Shown here: in pieces, positions 7,279 through 15,486 of the stretch
How the letters are laid out: the number at the start of each line of letters is the position of its first letter
Position numbering within the stretch: the stretch's first letter is position 1
NCBI GenBank assembly: GCA_001769275.1
Contig: MEOQ01000022.1
Span: forward strand, 124,001-188,000
Direction: 5' to 3'
Source of the DNA: Bacteroidetes bacterium GWF2_43_63
GTDB taxonomy: Bacteria; Bacteroidota; Bacteroidia; Bacteroidales; DTU049
DNA length: 64,000 nt
Position numbers and translations under genes: made by a program
Notes under the pieces: model-generated
Told to the model about the DNA's origin: nothing
Databases searched by the model: none
What the model saw: only the letters and a program-made list of their open reading frames with translations

Positions 7279-9939
7279 ATGATGTTTTTTCGGCTAATTT
7301 CTTTAATAGTGCTTTTTCTGGTTGCCACAACGGCCAGATCGCAGATTGTGAGCGGTATAGTGAAGGATGGCTCGGGCTTACCCGTTCCCGGTGCAACGGT
7401 CATGATCAAGAATTCATACACGGGAGTTGTGGCCGATGAAAATGGCCGGTGGCAACTGAAAGTACAACCGGGCAAAAACGTACTTACTATTTCGATGCTT
7501 GGCTATGTCACCATCGAAAAGGAGCTGGTTGTTCCTCGCACCGGGACCAGCTTTGAAGCGGTTTTACAAAATGCAGTTACCCAATTAAACGAAGCTCTTA
7601 TTGTTGCTGATACGCGCGATCTAGGCAAGGAAATCATGCAGAAAGTTCGCGATAAGCGCCGCCTATATCTCGGCAGCCTCGACAAATACCAATGTCGCAT
7701 CGACCGCAAGTTGTCGCTCATGCGGGATGAGCCGCGCGATATGTACGACAGTATTCGGAAAGCAACCGCTGATAGTTTGGGCGCAGCCACAAATATTGAT
7801 TTGCTGAAAACGCCCAAAGAGCGTCGTGCAGAGCGTAAGGCTGAAAGAAAGCAGCGCAAAGTGGAGCGCAAAAAACGTAAAGAATTGTCCGATTCAGTAA
7901 AAACGCTGAATGATACAGTGAGGGTTCAGCATATTGGTGATCTGAGCGAAACAATTCTTTCGGAAATTTCCGGCAATGGTTCCACGCGCGAAATTATTTC
8001 TGCCGAAAACACGTATGAACTGGCAGACATCGAAGATTTTATTTATGTAAGCATTGGTTACGAAGAAGAAGGGATGGAAATTGATCACATCCAGTTTGTG
8101 TATTCAAGTCCCTATATGATTTTCAGTTCAGCCGAAGACTGGAACTTTAATTTTTACGAAGCGCAGCTGCGAAAAGAGATGCTGTGTCAGCAACCGCTTG
8201 TATCGCCACTTTCGCCCATGGGCCCTACATTATATAAATATGATTATGCCGGCTTGCATTACGACGATTCAACAAAAATATTCAGAATTAAAGTTACTCC
8301 GCTATTCCCGAATGACGCGCTTTTCACTGGTTACATTTACATCCGCGACAGCGTTTTTTGCTTGGACGAGGTCGATCTGACCATTGATCCAAGAGCGTTG
8401 ACGATGGTGAATTCATTCAGAATTCATCAGAAATATGTTTTAATGGGCTCAACACATTCGGTGCCTTCCGAAACTACGATAGAGTATGGGATTATAGAAG
8501 GACGGGTGAACCAGGTTATTACAGGCACGTCGTTATTTTCAGCATACAATTTTAATTCTGATTCTACTGTTTTTCCCAGACATTCGCTTGAAATGGTGCG
8601 TTACGAAGATGTGGCACTGGAGCGCGATTCAACATGGTGGACCATGAACCGGAAAATACCGCTAACCAATCAGGAACTTATTTATTCGGAATATGTTGAT
8701 AGTTTGCGCAATGTTTTTTCCGGCGAAGAATTCACACGAAAACTTGATTCCGCCTACAATCATATCGACGTGTGGAGTTTCCTGATAAAAGGCATCAGAC
8801 ACCGAAATCGTGAAAGGCAGACCGAATATTATATAGGTGCATTACCAACGCAGGTTAACTTTTTCGGAATTGGCGGATATCGTCATAACCTGAATGGGAG
8901 CTTCAATAAAAGATTTAAAAACGATTTCCTGCTCGATGTTGATGGCGATATCAATTATGGATTTTCCAATCAAGATTTGCGCGGACGCGTTGGAGTAGGG
9001 CTCACCTACGTGCCGAAAAAATTTGTCCGCACCTATTTTCGTTTCGGCGATTATTACGACATGATCAACAATAATCCATCCATCACAAGTGCTTTCAGCC
9101 GCAGCAATTATGCGCGCACCAAGATGTTTGCTGTATCTCAGCGGATGGAAATCATTAACGGACTTTTCGGAGAGCTCACGCTGGAGCATTCCGATCAGCA
9201 GGCCATAAGCGATATGAATATGGACTCCTGGTCAAACCTTATTTTTGGAGAAATCAATGAGCCAATCGACTTTGACAGATATGTAAAGAGTGAATTCAAG
9301 CTAAACCTGGTTTACCGAATCCGTCAGCGATATATGTTTAAAGGCAATCGTAAAATACTGCTGGGAAGTAAGTACCCCGATCTGACATTTACATGGCGAA
9401 AAGGTGTTCCCGGGCTGCTCAACAGCGAGGTAAACTATGATTATCTTGAATTTGGCGCCAGCGACTATGTGAAACTTAATAGATACGGTACTTCCAACTG
9501 GAGTTTTCTAATGGGTTCGTACGTCAACAAGAATAATCTACGCATTCTTGAAAATAAATTCTTCCGTGGCAGCGATGATTTTTTCTTCAGCAATCCGCTT
9601 GAATCGTTTCAGTTGCTGGGACCTACACTCAGCACCAATTCCACCTTTGTGCGTGGAAATTACATTCATCATTTCGAGGGAATTTTTGATAAGGTTCCAT
9701 TGCTTGGGCGACTGAAGTTGTCAGTTGCAGCCGGTGGCGGATTCCTGCTGATGGATGAAAACAATTTTCGTCACGGTGAATTTTTTGCCGGACTCGAGAA
9801 ACCGATTCGCATCCGCCGCGAACTTTTCAGACTGGGCGTCTATGCTGTGACTTCGGACAACTCAATCACAAAGGCCGATTTCACATTGAAATTCGGTGTC
9901 AGCTTTTACAATGCATTCCGCAAGAAATGGGACTATTGA
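7279..9939 (+). CDS. DUF5686 / carboxypeptidase-regulatory-like outer membrane protein
   Basis: The frame opens at a TTG at 7261, but I prefer the ATG at 7279 (MMFFRLISLIVLFLVATTARSQ), which starts at the signal peptide and gives 886 residues. The first domain (about residues 23-100) is a carboxypeptidase D regulatory-like module with SGIVKDGSGLPVPGATVMIKN and WQLKVQPGKNVLTISMLGYV. A basic, Lys/Arg-rich low-complexity stretch (ERRAERKAERKQRKVERKKRK) follows, then a long beta-rich DUF5686 region ending FGVSFYNAFRKKWDY, probably an outer membrane barrel. DUF5686 proteins are conserved in Bacteroidota and have no established function. It is monocistronic, ending at a 39-bp palindrome. Confidence 0.85.
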   Translation: MMFFRLISLIVLFLVATTARSQIVSGIVKDGSGLPVPGATVMIKNSYTGVVADENGRWQLKVQPGKNVLTISMLGYVTIEKELVVPRTGTSFEAVLQNAVTQLNEALIVADTRDLGKEIMQKVRDKRRLYLGSLDKYQCRIDRKLSLMRDEPRDMYDSIRKATADSLGAATNIDLLKTPKERRAERKAERKQRKVERKKRKELSDSVKTLNDTVRVQHIGDLSETILSEISGNGSTREIISAENTYELADIEDFIYVSIGYEEEGMEIDHIQFVYSSPYMIFSSAEDWNFNFYEAQLRKEMLCQQPLVSPLSPMGPTLYKYDYAGLHYDDSTKIFRIKVTPLFPNDALFTGYIYIRDSVFCLDEVDLTIDPRALTMVNSFRIHQKYVLMGSTHSVPSETTIEYGIIEGRVNQVITGTSLFSAYNFNSDSTVFPRHSLEMVRYEDVALERDSTWWTMNRKIPLTNQELIYSEYVDSLRNVFSGEEFTRKLDSAYNHIDVWSFLIKGIRHRNRERQTEYYIGALPTQVNFFGIGGYRHNLNGSFNKRFKNDFLLDVDGDINYGFSNQDLRGRVGVGLTYVPKKFVRTYFRFGDYYDMINNNPSITSAFSRSNYARTKMFAVSQRMEIINGLFGELTLEHSDQQAISDMNMDSWSNLIFGEINEPIDFDRYVKSEFKLNLVYRIRQRYMFKGNRKILLGSKYPDLTFTWRKGVPGLLNSEVNYDYLEFGASDYVKLNRYGTSNWSFLMGSYVNKNNLRILENKFFRGSDDFFFSNPLESFQLLGPTLSTNSTFVRGNYIHHFEGIFDKVPLLGRLKLSVAAGGGFLLMDENNFRHGEFFAGLEKPIRIRRELFRLGVYAVTSDNSITKADFTLKFGVSFYNAFRKKWDY

Positions 9940-9940
9940 A

Positions 9941-9979
9941 CTAAGCCCTCGAAGGGTTTCAAACCCTTCGAGGGCTTAG
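9941..9979. repeat. Palindromic repeat C1 (CCCTCGAAGGGTTT family), possible terminator
   Basis: A perfect inverted repeat: 19-bp arms CTAAGCCCTCGAAGGGTTT and its complement flank a single C. It starts one base after the DUF5686 stop codon. Related copies lie at 37762-37794 and 54105-54136. It could terminate transcription in both directions, though it lacks a U-tract. Confidence 0.85.
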
Positions 9980-10025
9980 GAAACAATATTTTCATTCAGT
10001 TATGTGTTTATAATAAATATTTAAT

Positions 10026-10033
10026 TAGGTTTG
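10026..10033 (+). promoter_or_regulatory. -7 box for the lipoprotein pair (TAGGTTTG)
   Basis: TAGGTTTG fits TAnnTTTG and ends 14 bp before the ATG at 10048, implying a very short leader. Confidence 0.45.
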
Positions 10034-10047
10034 TAAAAAATGAAATC

Positions 10048-10461
10048 ATGAAGAAATTCAACATTGTTTTTTCCGCCATCTGCGCTATTTCTTTAATATT
10101 GTCATCCTGCGGAAAGGATGCATCCATCAAGGAAGTTCGGCTTTGCAATCACCCTTCCGGTGACCAATGCGCCGAAGACATGAACAGATTTTTTGGCGTT
10201 GAAACCGATACCGTTCATTTGTTTGCTACATTGGCCGATGCACCTGAAAATGTAAAAGTGGAAGTGAGTTGGTTTTTTCAGGCAATAGACAAAGAGAAGG
10301 AAGAAATTATGCGGGGCAGCTTCGACGGCGATGAGAATTCAACCATCCACGCCATGCTTTATCTCAACACGCCCGGCTGGCCGTCAGGTGAATATACCGT
10401 GAATATTAAAGTCGCTGACAGCGATTCCGAAGCAGTAGAGAAAAAATTCAAAATTGAATAA
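10048..10461 (+). CDS. Small lipoprotein, tandem paralogue 1
   Basis: A 137-residue protein with signal sequence and lipobox ILSSC (Cys21). The mature part reads KEVRLCNHPSGDQC near the start, then ETDTVHLFATLADAPENVKVEVSWFF, and ends GEYTVNIKVADSDSEAVEKKFKIE, which looks like one immunoglobulin-like beta sandwich. It is a paralogue of the next gene, sharing the LCN-P--D--C pattern, the ETDT strand and the GWP-G-Y-V-I motif. The two are separated by 2 bp and form an operon. I do not recognise a named family; a periplasmic or outer membrane binding module is a guess. Confidence 0.8.
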   Translation: MKKFNIVFSAICAISLILSSCGKDASIKEVRLCNHPSGDQCAEDMNRFFGVETDTVHLFATLADAPENVKVEVSWFFQAIDKEKEEIMRGSFDGDENSTIHAMLYLNTPGWPSGEYTVNIKVADSDSEAVEKKFKIE

Positions 10462-10463
10462 AT

Positions 10464-10874
10464 ATGAAAACAAATATTTTTTTAGTCATTGTGCTGGCTT
10501 TTATTGCCGCTTCGTGCAACATGGAGCCAAGTATTGATCATTTGCGGGTTTGCAATAATCCGGATTACGACATCACCTGTCCTTCGGACAACAGTGTGCT
10601 CGAAGCAAGTGAAACCGACACCATCTATGTAACAGCAACCATGAGCCATGTTCCGCAGAATACAGAAATGGTGATTACATGGTTTTATCTCGAAGATGGC
10701 GAAACAGCGATTGACGATGTAACACTCAAGACAGACGAGGAAATGATCGATATGCCGGTCTATTCCTACCTTTCAGAGCCAAATAATGGTTGGCCGCTCG
10801 GCAGTTACAAAGTGAAAATCGACCTAAAAATGGACAATTTTACGCCGGTTGAGAAGGTGTTTTCGATTGAGTAA
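10464..10874 (+). CDS. Small lipoprotein, tandem paralogue 2
   Basis: A 136-residue lipoprotein (lipobox IAASC, Cys18) with the same layout as its upstream neighbour: HLRVCNNPDYDITC near the mature N-terminus, SETDTIYVTATMSHVPQNTEMVITWFY in the middle, and NGWPLGSYKVKIDLKMDNFTPVEKVFSIE at the end. The two conserved cysteines after the lipidated one may form a disulfide. The pair probably arose by tandem duplication and has diverged strongly. Function unknown. Type-A repeat copy 1 starts 12 bp after its stop. Confidence 0.8.
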   Translation: MKTNIFLVIVLAFIAASCNMEPSIDHLRVCNNPDYDITCPSDNSVLEASETDTIYVTATMSHVPQNTEMVITWFYLEDGETAIDDVTLKTDEEMIDMPVYSYLSEPNNGWPLGSYKVKIDLKMDNFTPVEKVFSIE

Positions 10875-10885
10875 TCATATGAGAA

Positions 10886-11075
10886 TGTCTCAAAATAGCG
10901 GTTTGTTACGACATTCCACCGTTGCGGCCGGTGATATGGAATTCTTCCATGCTTTTGAGCCGGAACATGGAACCGTCGTAACAACAGCAAAAACAACGGT
11001 TCCATGTCCTTCAGCTCCTTCGTCGCATCGGACGGTGGAATGTTGTCTTTGCGCTGAATTTTGAATTTTGAGACA
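10886..11075 (+). repeat. Type-A structured repeat, copy 1
   Basis: A 190-bp element bounded by perfect 11-bp inverted ends, TGTCTCAAAAT (10886-10896) and ATTTTGAGACA (11065-11075). Inside, ACATTCCACCGT (10911-10922) pairs with ACGGTGGAATGT (11032-11043), and ACATGGAACCGT (10965-10976) pairs with ACGGTTCCATGT (10996-11007), giving nested stems. An alternative stem joins GTTACGAC (10905-10912) to GTCGTAAC (10975-10982). Three more copies occur at 31172, 37710 and 55771. No conserved coding frame. Confidence 0.9.
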
Positions 11076-11100
11076 GCCTTATAAAGTAGGTTTTTTTTAG

Positions 11101-11108
11101 TAGTTTTG
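11101..11108 (+). promoter_or_regulatory. aroC -7 box (TAGTTTTG), possibly leaderless
   Basis: TAGTTTTG fits TAnnTTTG and ends only 4 bp before the aroC ATG at 11113. If it is used, transcription would begin at or next to the start codon. Confidence 0.45.
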
Positions 11109-11112
11109 TATT

Positions 11113-12198
11113 ATGTCTGCAGGAAATACTTTTGGATCATTGCTTAAACTGACACTTTTCGGCGAGTCGCACGGACCGGCCGTAGGAGGCGTTCTCGATG
11201 GCTTCCCTGCTGGTTTGGAAATCAACCAGGCACTCATCGGTGATATGCTTAAGCAGCGTGCACCAGTTTCGGTACATGAGACCGCGCGCCGTGAAGACGA
11301 CGTAGTTGAGTTTCTGAGCGGTGTCATGAACAATACAACCAGCGGAGGTCCGGTGGCTTTTATCATTCGCAACACAGGCGCCCGTTCTGGCGATTACAAT
11401 GATTTGAAAAGTGTTTTCAGGCCAGGGCATGCCGATTATGTAAGTTTTAAAAAGTATGGAAATCTCCCACAGGCAGGCGGAGGGCGCGCTTCAGGTCGTG
11501 AGACCGCAGCTCGAGTAGTTGCCGGCGCCATGGCGCTTGATTTCCTGCGCTCAGAAAATATTGACATCATCAGCTATGTATCAGCCATTGGCGCAGCTGT
11601 CTTGAAAAACAGCGGACAGTGGTTTGATGAAAAAGTGGTATTCAATTCTTTGTTGCATTGTCCCGACAATACTGCAGAAGCCGCAATGCAACAGCTTATT
11701 GATGATGTTGTTCTTTTGAAAGATTCCATTGGAGGAAAGATTACTACGGTCGTAAAAGGATTGCCGGCTGGAGTGGGCGAGCCTGTTTTTGGAAAGATCA
11801 ATGCTGTTTTGAGTCAGGCGGTGATGAGCATTCCGGGTGCAAAAGGTGTGGACTTTGGCGAAGGGTTTTCCGGAATTTCATTACGGGGAAGTCAGTACAA
11901 CGACGCCATGCAACCGGAAAAGGGAAAAATTTCATTTGCTTCAAATCACAGTGGGGGCATTCAGGCCGGTATTTCAAACGGAAACCTGTTGGTGATGAAT
12001 ACAGCATTTCGACCTGCATCTTCGATCGGAATAAAGCAGGATACGGTCGATGTTGAAAACAATAAAACCACAGTGACCGTTGGCGGCCGGCACGATGCTT
12101 GCTTTGTGCCGCGCGCTGCAATTGTTGTGACATCAATGACTGCGCTGGCATTAATGGATTTGTTGCTGCAGTTTAAATCGTTTGAACGGAAGTTTTGA
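11113..12198 (+). CDS. aroC: Chorismate synthase
   Basis: A 361-residue protein matching chorismate synthase along its length. It opens with AGNTFGSLLKLTLFGESHGPAVGGVLDGFPAGLEI (family signature GESHG), continues with FRPGHADYVSFKKYG and GGGRASGRETAARVVAGA, and later has SNHSGGIQAGISNGN and GGRHDACFVPRA. It converts EPSP to chorismate with reduced FMN in the last step of the shikimate pathway, in the cytoplasm. No other aro genes are nearby. Only 2 bp separate its stop from the next gene's ATG, so the PorE-like gene is probably co-transcribed. Confidence 0.97.
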   Translation: MSAGNTFGSLLKLTLFGESHGPAVGGVLDGFPAGLEINQALIGDMLKQRAPVSVHETARREDDVVEFLSGVMNNTTSGGPVAFIIRNTGARSGDYNDLKSVFRPGHADYVSFKKYGNLPQAGGGRASGRETAARVVAGAMALDFLRSENIDIISYVSAIGAAVLKNSGQWFDEKVVFNSLLHCPDNTAEAAMQQLIDDVVLLKDSIGGKITTVVKGLPAGVGEPVFGKINAVLSQAVMSIPGAKGVDFGEGFSGISLRGSQYNDAMQPEKGKISFASNHSGGIQAGISNGNLLVMNTAFRPASSIGIKQDTVDVENNKTTVTVGGRHDACFVPRAAIVVTSMTALALMDLLLQFKSFERKF

Positions 12199-12200
12199 AT

Positions 12201-14234
12201 ATGAAATATCTGAAATTTACTATTTATACTTTTCTGATTCTTTTTGTTTCTGCAGTCTCTGCGCAGGATGAAGAACCTTGCGGCAAAGTGAGCAAAAAGG
12301 TAGCAAAGCAATTCGAAGAAGCGATGTCAAACTATGGACAGGCACAGAAAATGGCCACCAAGCTGCCTGCAAGTGCCGACCGCTATTATCTCGAAGCAAA
12401 CCGTTTGTTGAAGGAAGTTATTGAAGAAGATGCAGAATTTGCTCCGGCCTATTATTATCTGGGCTGCATCAATGTTTTTAAAAAGGAAAACAATCTGACG
12501 GCTGCAGAAAAATATTTTAATAAAGCAATTGAGTTTTGTCCAGATGGTATGCACGATGCTTATTTTCAATTGGGGAAAATTTATTTCGGGCTTGATAAAT
12601 ATGATCAGGCCGAATTCAATCTGAAAAAATTTCTCGATAAGCCGGAAGAGATCAGCGATGACTCCATTCAACTGGAAGCAAAAGGCATGTACGACTGGGC
12701 GAAAACGGCAATGGAGCTGCTTTCAAAACCGGTATCATTCAATCCGAAAGTTGTTCCCGGCATCAGCAGCCGGTTTGATGAATATCTCGTAATCATTAGC
12801 CCAGACAATGAAAATGCGTTTTATACCCGGAGAATTGAAGAGAAAAACATGAGTTCATGGGCGAGTGAAATGGAATTCAAGGAAAAGTTTTTTGTCAGTA
12901 ATCGCAAACCCCAGCCCGGAAAACAACTTTCTGAAATCCCTTTTGATGCCGGGCAAGCCATGCAGGATCCGTTCAATATGAAACTGAATGAAGGTGGAGC
13001 TACGGTTACTATTGACAACAAGGAACTGATTTATACTATTTGCAACATGCCGGAGCAAACCAGTCAGGATAAGTATATCAACTGTGATCTGTACTATACA
13101 AAATTTGAGTTTGGTGGCTGGAGTGACATCATTCCTATTGATGCAGTTAATACGTCGGACAACTGGGAAAGTCAGCCTTCGATTTCGAGCGATGGAAAGA
13201 CTTTATATTTTATCAGTGATCGTCCGGGAGGAATTGGTGGCTATGATATTTACACCAGCACCCGCGATGAAAACGGCACCTGGAGCGCTCCGAAGAATAT
13301 GGGCAAAATCATTAATTCCAAAGGAAATGAAAAAAGCCCTTTCATTCACACCGATAGTCAGACTTTGTATTTTAGCTCCGAAGGCCGTCCGGGCATGGGT
13401 GGATACGACATCTATTATGTGCGCATGGACGACTACGGTGTGTGGCAAAAGCCGATGAACATTGGTTATCCAATCAATTCCAAATACGATGACGTTGGAT
13501 TTTTTGTAAGTACCGATGGCAAATACGGATATTTCGGTTCGAACAATATGAGCGATGGCCTTGGAGGTTGGGATTTCTATTCTTTTGAACTATACGAAGA
13601 AGCGCGCCCGGAGAAAGTTTTGTTTGTGAAAGGCACAGTGAAAAACGAACAGGATGACAGACCAGTGGAAGCGAAAATTGAAATAAAGAATCTCACCACA
13701 AAAGAAATCAAAGAAATTCCGATCGATCAGGAAACCGGCGAATACGTGGCTGCCATTAAGTTTGAATCTGATTTTATGCTCACAGTGAAGAAGCCGGATT
13801 TTGTTTATGAGAGCACTTATATTTCGCAAGAGGATTCTGTTTTTTCAGAACCTACCAATGTGAATGTTGATCTGGAGCCCGTTGAGCTAGGCAAGGCTTA
13901 TCGGATGAAAGATATTTATTATGAAAGCAACTCTGCTGATCTTACTCCGGAATCGAAAAAAGTGCTGGACGAGTTTACGGAATTCCTGATTGAAAATCCG
14001 AATATAAAAGTAAAGATTCAGGGGCATACCGACAATATCGGAAGCGATGCATTCAATCTCACCCTTTCCGAAAACCGCGCCCACAGCGTGTATAATTATC
14101 TTGTGTCGATGGGCCTAAGCGCATCACGTTTGAGCTACAAAGGTTTTGGCGAGACCAAGCCGGTAGACACCAATGATACTGAAGTCGGTCGCGCTATGAA
14201 TCGCCGCACGGAGTTTCTGATCACGGGCATGTAA
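12201..14234 (+). CDS. PorE-like TPR / beta-propeller / regulatory domain / OmpA-like protein
   Basis: Start at the ATG at 12201 (MKYLKFTIYTFLILFVSAVSAQ, signal peptide), 677 residues. Domain order: TPR repeats (about 25-160, e.g. EFAPAYYYLGCINVFKK and KYDQAEFNLKKFL); a PD40/WD40-like propeller (about 165-470, with SSDGKTLYFISDRPGGIGGYDIY and a second copy SDSQTLYFSSEGRPGMGGYDIY); a carboxypeptidase regulatory-like domain (about 475-560); and a C-terminal OmpA peptidoglycan-binding domain (IQGHTDNIGSDAFNLTLSENRA). This is the architecture of PorE, which tethers the T9SS machinery to peptidoglycan. Unlike PorE it has no lipobox. Bacteroidota encode several such proteins, so identity with PorE is not certain. 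Confidence 0.85.
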   Translation: MKYLKFTIYTFLILFVSAVSAQDEEPCGKVSKKVAKQFEEAMSNYGQAQKMATKLPASADRYYLEANRLLKEVIEEDAEFAPAYYYLGCINVFKKENNLTAAEKYFNKAIEFCPDGMHDAYFQLGKIYFGLDKYDQAEFNLKKFLDKPEEISDDSIQLEAKGMYDWAKTAMELLSKPVSFNPKVVPGISSRFDEYLVIISPDNENAFYTRRIEEKNMSSWASEMEFKEKFFVSNRKPQPGKQLSEIPFDAGQAMQDPFNMKLNEGGATVTIDNKELIYTICNMPEQTSQDKYINCDLYYTKFEFGGWSDIIPIDAVNTSDNWESQPSISSDGKTLYFISDRPGGIGGYDIYTSTRDENGTWSAPKNMGKIINSKGNEKSPFIHTDSQTLYFSSEGRPGMGGYDIYYVRMDDYGVWQKPMNIGYPINSKYDDVGFFVSTDGKYGYFGSNNMSDGLGGWDFYSFELYEEARPEKVLFVKGTVKNEQDDRPVEAKIEIKNLTTKEIKEIPIDQETGEYVAAIKFESDFMLTVKKPDFVYESTYISQEDSVFSEPTNVNVDLEPVELGKAYRMKDIYYESNSADLTPESKKVLDEFTEFLIENPNIKVKIQGHTDNIGSDAFNLTLSENRAHSVYNYLVSMGLSASRLSYKGFGETKPVDTNDTEVGRAMNRRTEFLITGM

Positions 14235-14640
14235 AGACGCAGAGAGAATTCAATCTTCCGCGAATTCTCGCTAAAATTTTTATTATCATCAGCAGGTATG
14301 ATGAAAGCTAATTCGAATCAATCTTCATCTGCCTCGCCGCGGCGAGGAATCTTGATTCAGCTGTGTCTCGCAGAGGGCGCAAAGCCGCAGAGTGAGGTCA
14401 CGAAGATCTCGCGCGGAGATCGCAAAGGCGCAGAGAGAATTCTCAATAGAATCTTGCAGAGGGCGCAGAGCCGCAGAGAATTTCTCTCTTCCGCGAATGA
14501 ACGCAAATTATCGCGAAAATCATTTTTAATTACTCTACACGCCCCTTCGATGAACGCTAATGGAATCATCCTTCACCTGCGGTGAAAACTGATTCAGTGG
14601 GTAGCATCATGCACGCAAAGACGCAGAGAATTTCTCTTTC
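14235..14640. repeat. Degenerate CGCAGAG array with two hairpin elements (D1, D2)
   Basis: The gap after the PorE-like gene contains many variants of cgcagagggcgcaaagccg-type units. Embedded are two hairpins of one family: D1 at 14315-14358 (GAATCAATC...TTGATTC) and D2 at 14563-14595 (CTTCACC tgc GGTGAA core). The array begins in the stop codon region of the gene. The same material recurs at 30371-31045. From 14641 to 14730 a CGCATGCCGCAAGCGGTTACG motif follows, repeated at 16220-16250. No gene seen. Confidence 0.75.
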
Positions 14641-14730
14641 CGCATTGTGCATTGAGCGTAGTCTCTTAAACTTCGCATGCCGCAAGCGGTTACGTCACCT
14701 TTGTACTTTCAACTTTAAAAACTTTACAAA

Positions 14731-15486
14731 CTACAAACAAGATGGCAACGCATCAAGCGACATGCGCTTGATTACTTTAAGCGTATGCGTGTAGCGATTC
14801 AAGTCCTTATTGAAAATGCCGTGATGATCGATGCTGTCGATGCGAACACGGCCGGAGGCATGAATGATTTCTGAGTTGCTAAGCAGGATTCCGGTGTGTG
14901 TGACATCGCCGTTTTCGTTTTGAAAAAAAGCAAGATCGCCAGGCTGCGCTTCCAAAACAAAAGCGATTTCATCACCCAGAAGCACCTGCTGATGCGCATC
15001 GCGTGGCAGTATAAAACCATTGAGCATAAAAACCATCTGCGTGTATCCGGAGCAGTCAATACCAAACGGAGTGCGGCCGCCCCAGCGATAGGGGTTGCCC
15101 AGATAGAATTTTGCCGTCTTAATAACTTCGCTTGCAGAGCTGATTTTATCTGGTGTTTCGAAACAGCCCTTTTCAGTTTGTTCTTCGCGGACGCGGCTCC
15201 CACGCGGCAGATCCAGCTTAATACCTTCTTTCGAAAGTATCATCGAAGAAGCAGTGAAGACAAATCTATAGGGCGTATTGCATTTTCCTGAGATTTCATC
15301 GAGCTTTGTGATTTCCGGAATGAACCCACTGTAGTTGTAATCGAGGCATGTAACAGCGAGCCAGCCATTTTGGACATCCATGATTGCAATGTCTTCGCCA
15401 TAGAGAATTTCATTCACCATTTCTGCACGGTGCGATGGCTCTTTGCGCATCGGAACTACTGTTTCAGCTACTCTGTAAACCTGCAT
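14731..15486 (-). CDS. NlpC/P60 cell wall endopeptidase with SH3-like domains
   Basis: A 251-residue protein. Residues 1-115 form SH3-like cell-wall binding modules (VPMRKEPSHRAEMVNEILYGE and the following strands). Residues 120-245 form an NlpC/P60 domain with the catalytic triad visible as Cys145 (GIDCSGYTQ), His197 (DVTHTGILL) and His209 (IIHASGRVRID). It would cleave the gamma-D-glutamyl-diaminopimelate bond of peptidoglycan or muropeptides. No signal peptide is seen, which resembles YkfC-type cytoplasmic muropeptide recycling enzymes; a different export route is possible. Its start overlaps the end of the WbqC-like gene by 23 bp, so both are translated from one mRNA. Confidence 0.92.
   Translation of the reverse strand: MQVYRVAETVVPMRKEPSHRAEMVNEILYGEDIAIMDVQNGWLAVTCLDYNYSGFIPEITKLDEISGKCNTPYRFVFTASSMILSKEGIKLDLPRGSRVREEQTEKGCFETPDKISSASEVIKTAKFYLGNPYRWGGRTPFGIDCSGYTQMVFMLNGFILPRDAHQQVLLGDEIAFVLEAQPGDLAFFQNENGDVTHTGILLSNSEIIHASGRVRIDSIDHHGIFNKDLNRYTHTLKVIKRMSLDALPSCL

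Noticed and set aside
10849-11064. Small ORFs over type-A copies (also near 37703-37903 and 55788-56240) encoding similar peptides such as LLRHSTVPA and TAKTTVPCPSAP
   Set aside because: The shared peptides follow from the shared DNA repeat. The frame shifts in copy 3, copy 2 has different codons with base pairs conserved instead, and none has a fitting start or ribosome signal.
10886-11075. Type-A element as a retron or group II intron
   Set aside because: No reverse transcriptase gene or splice-domain features exist in the window; the element is under 210 bp with only nested hairpins.
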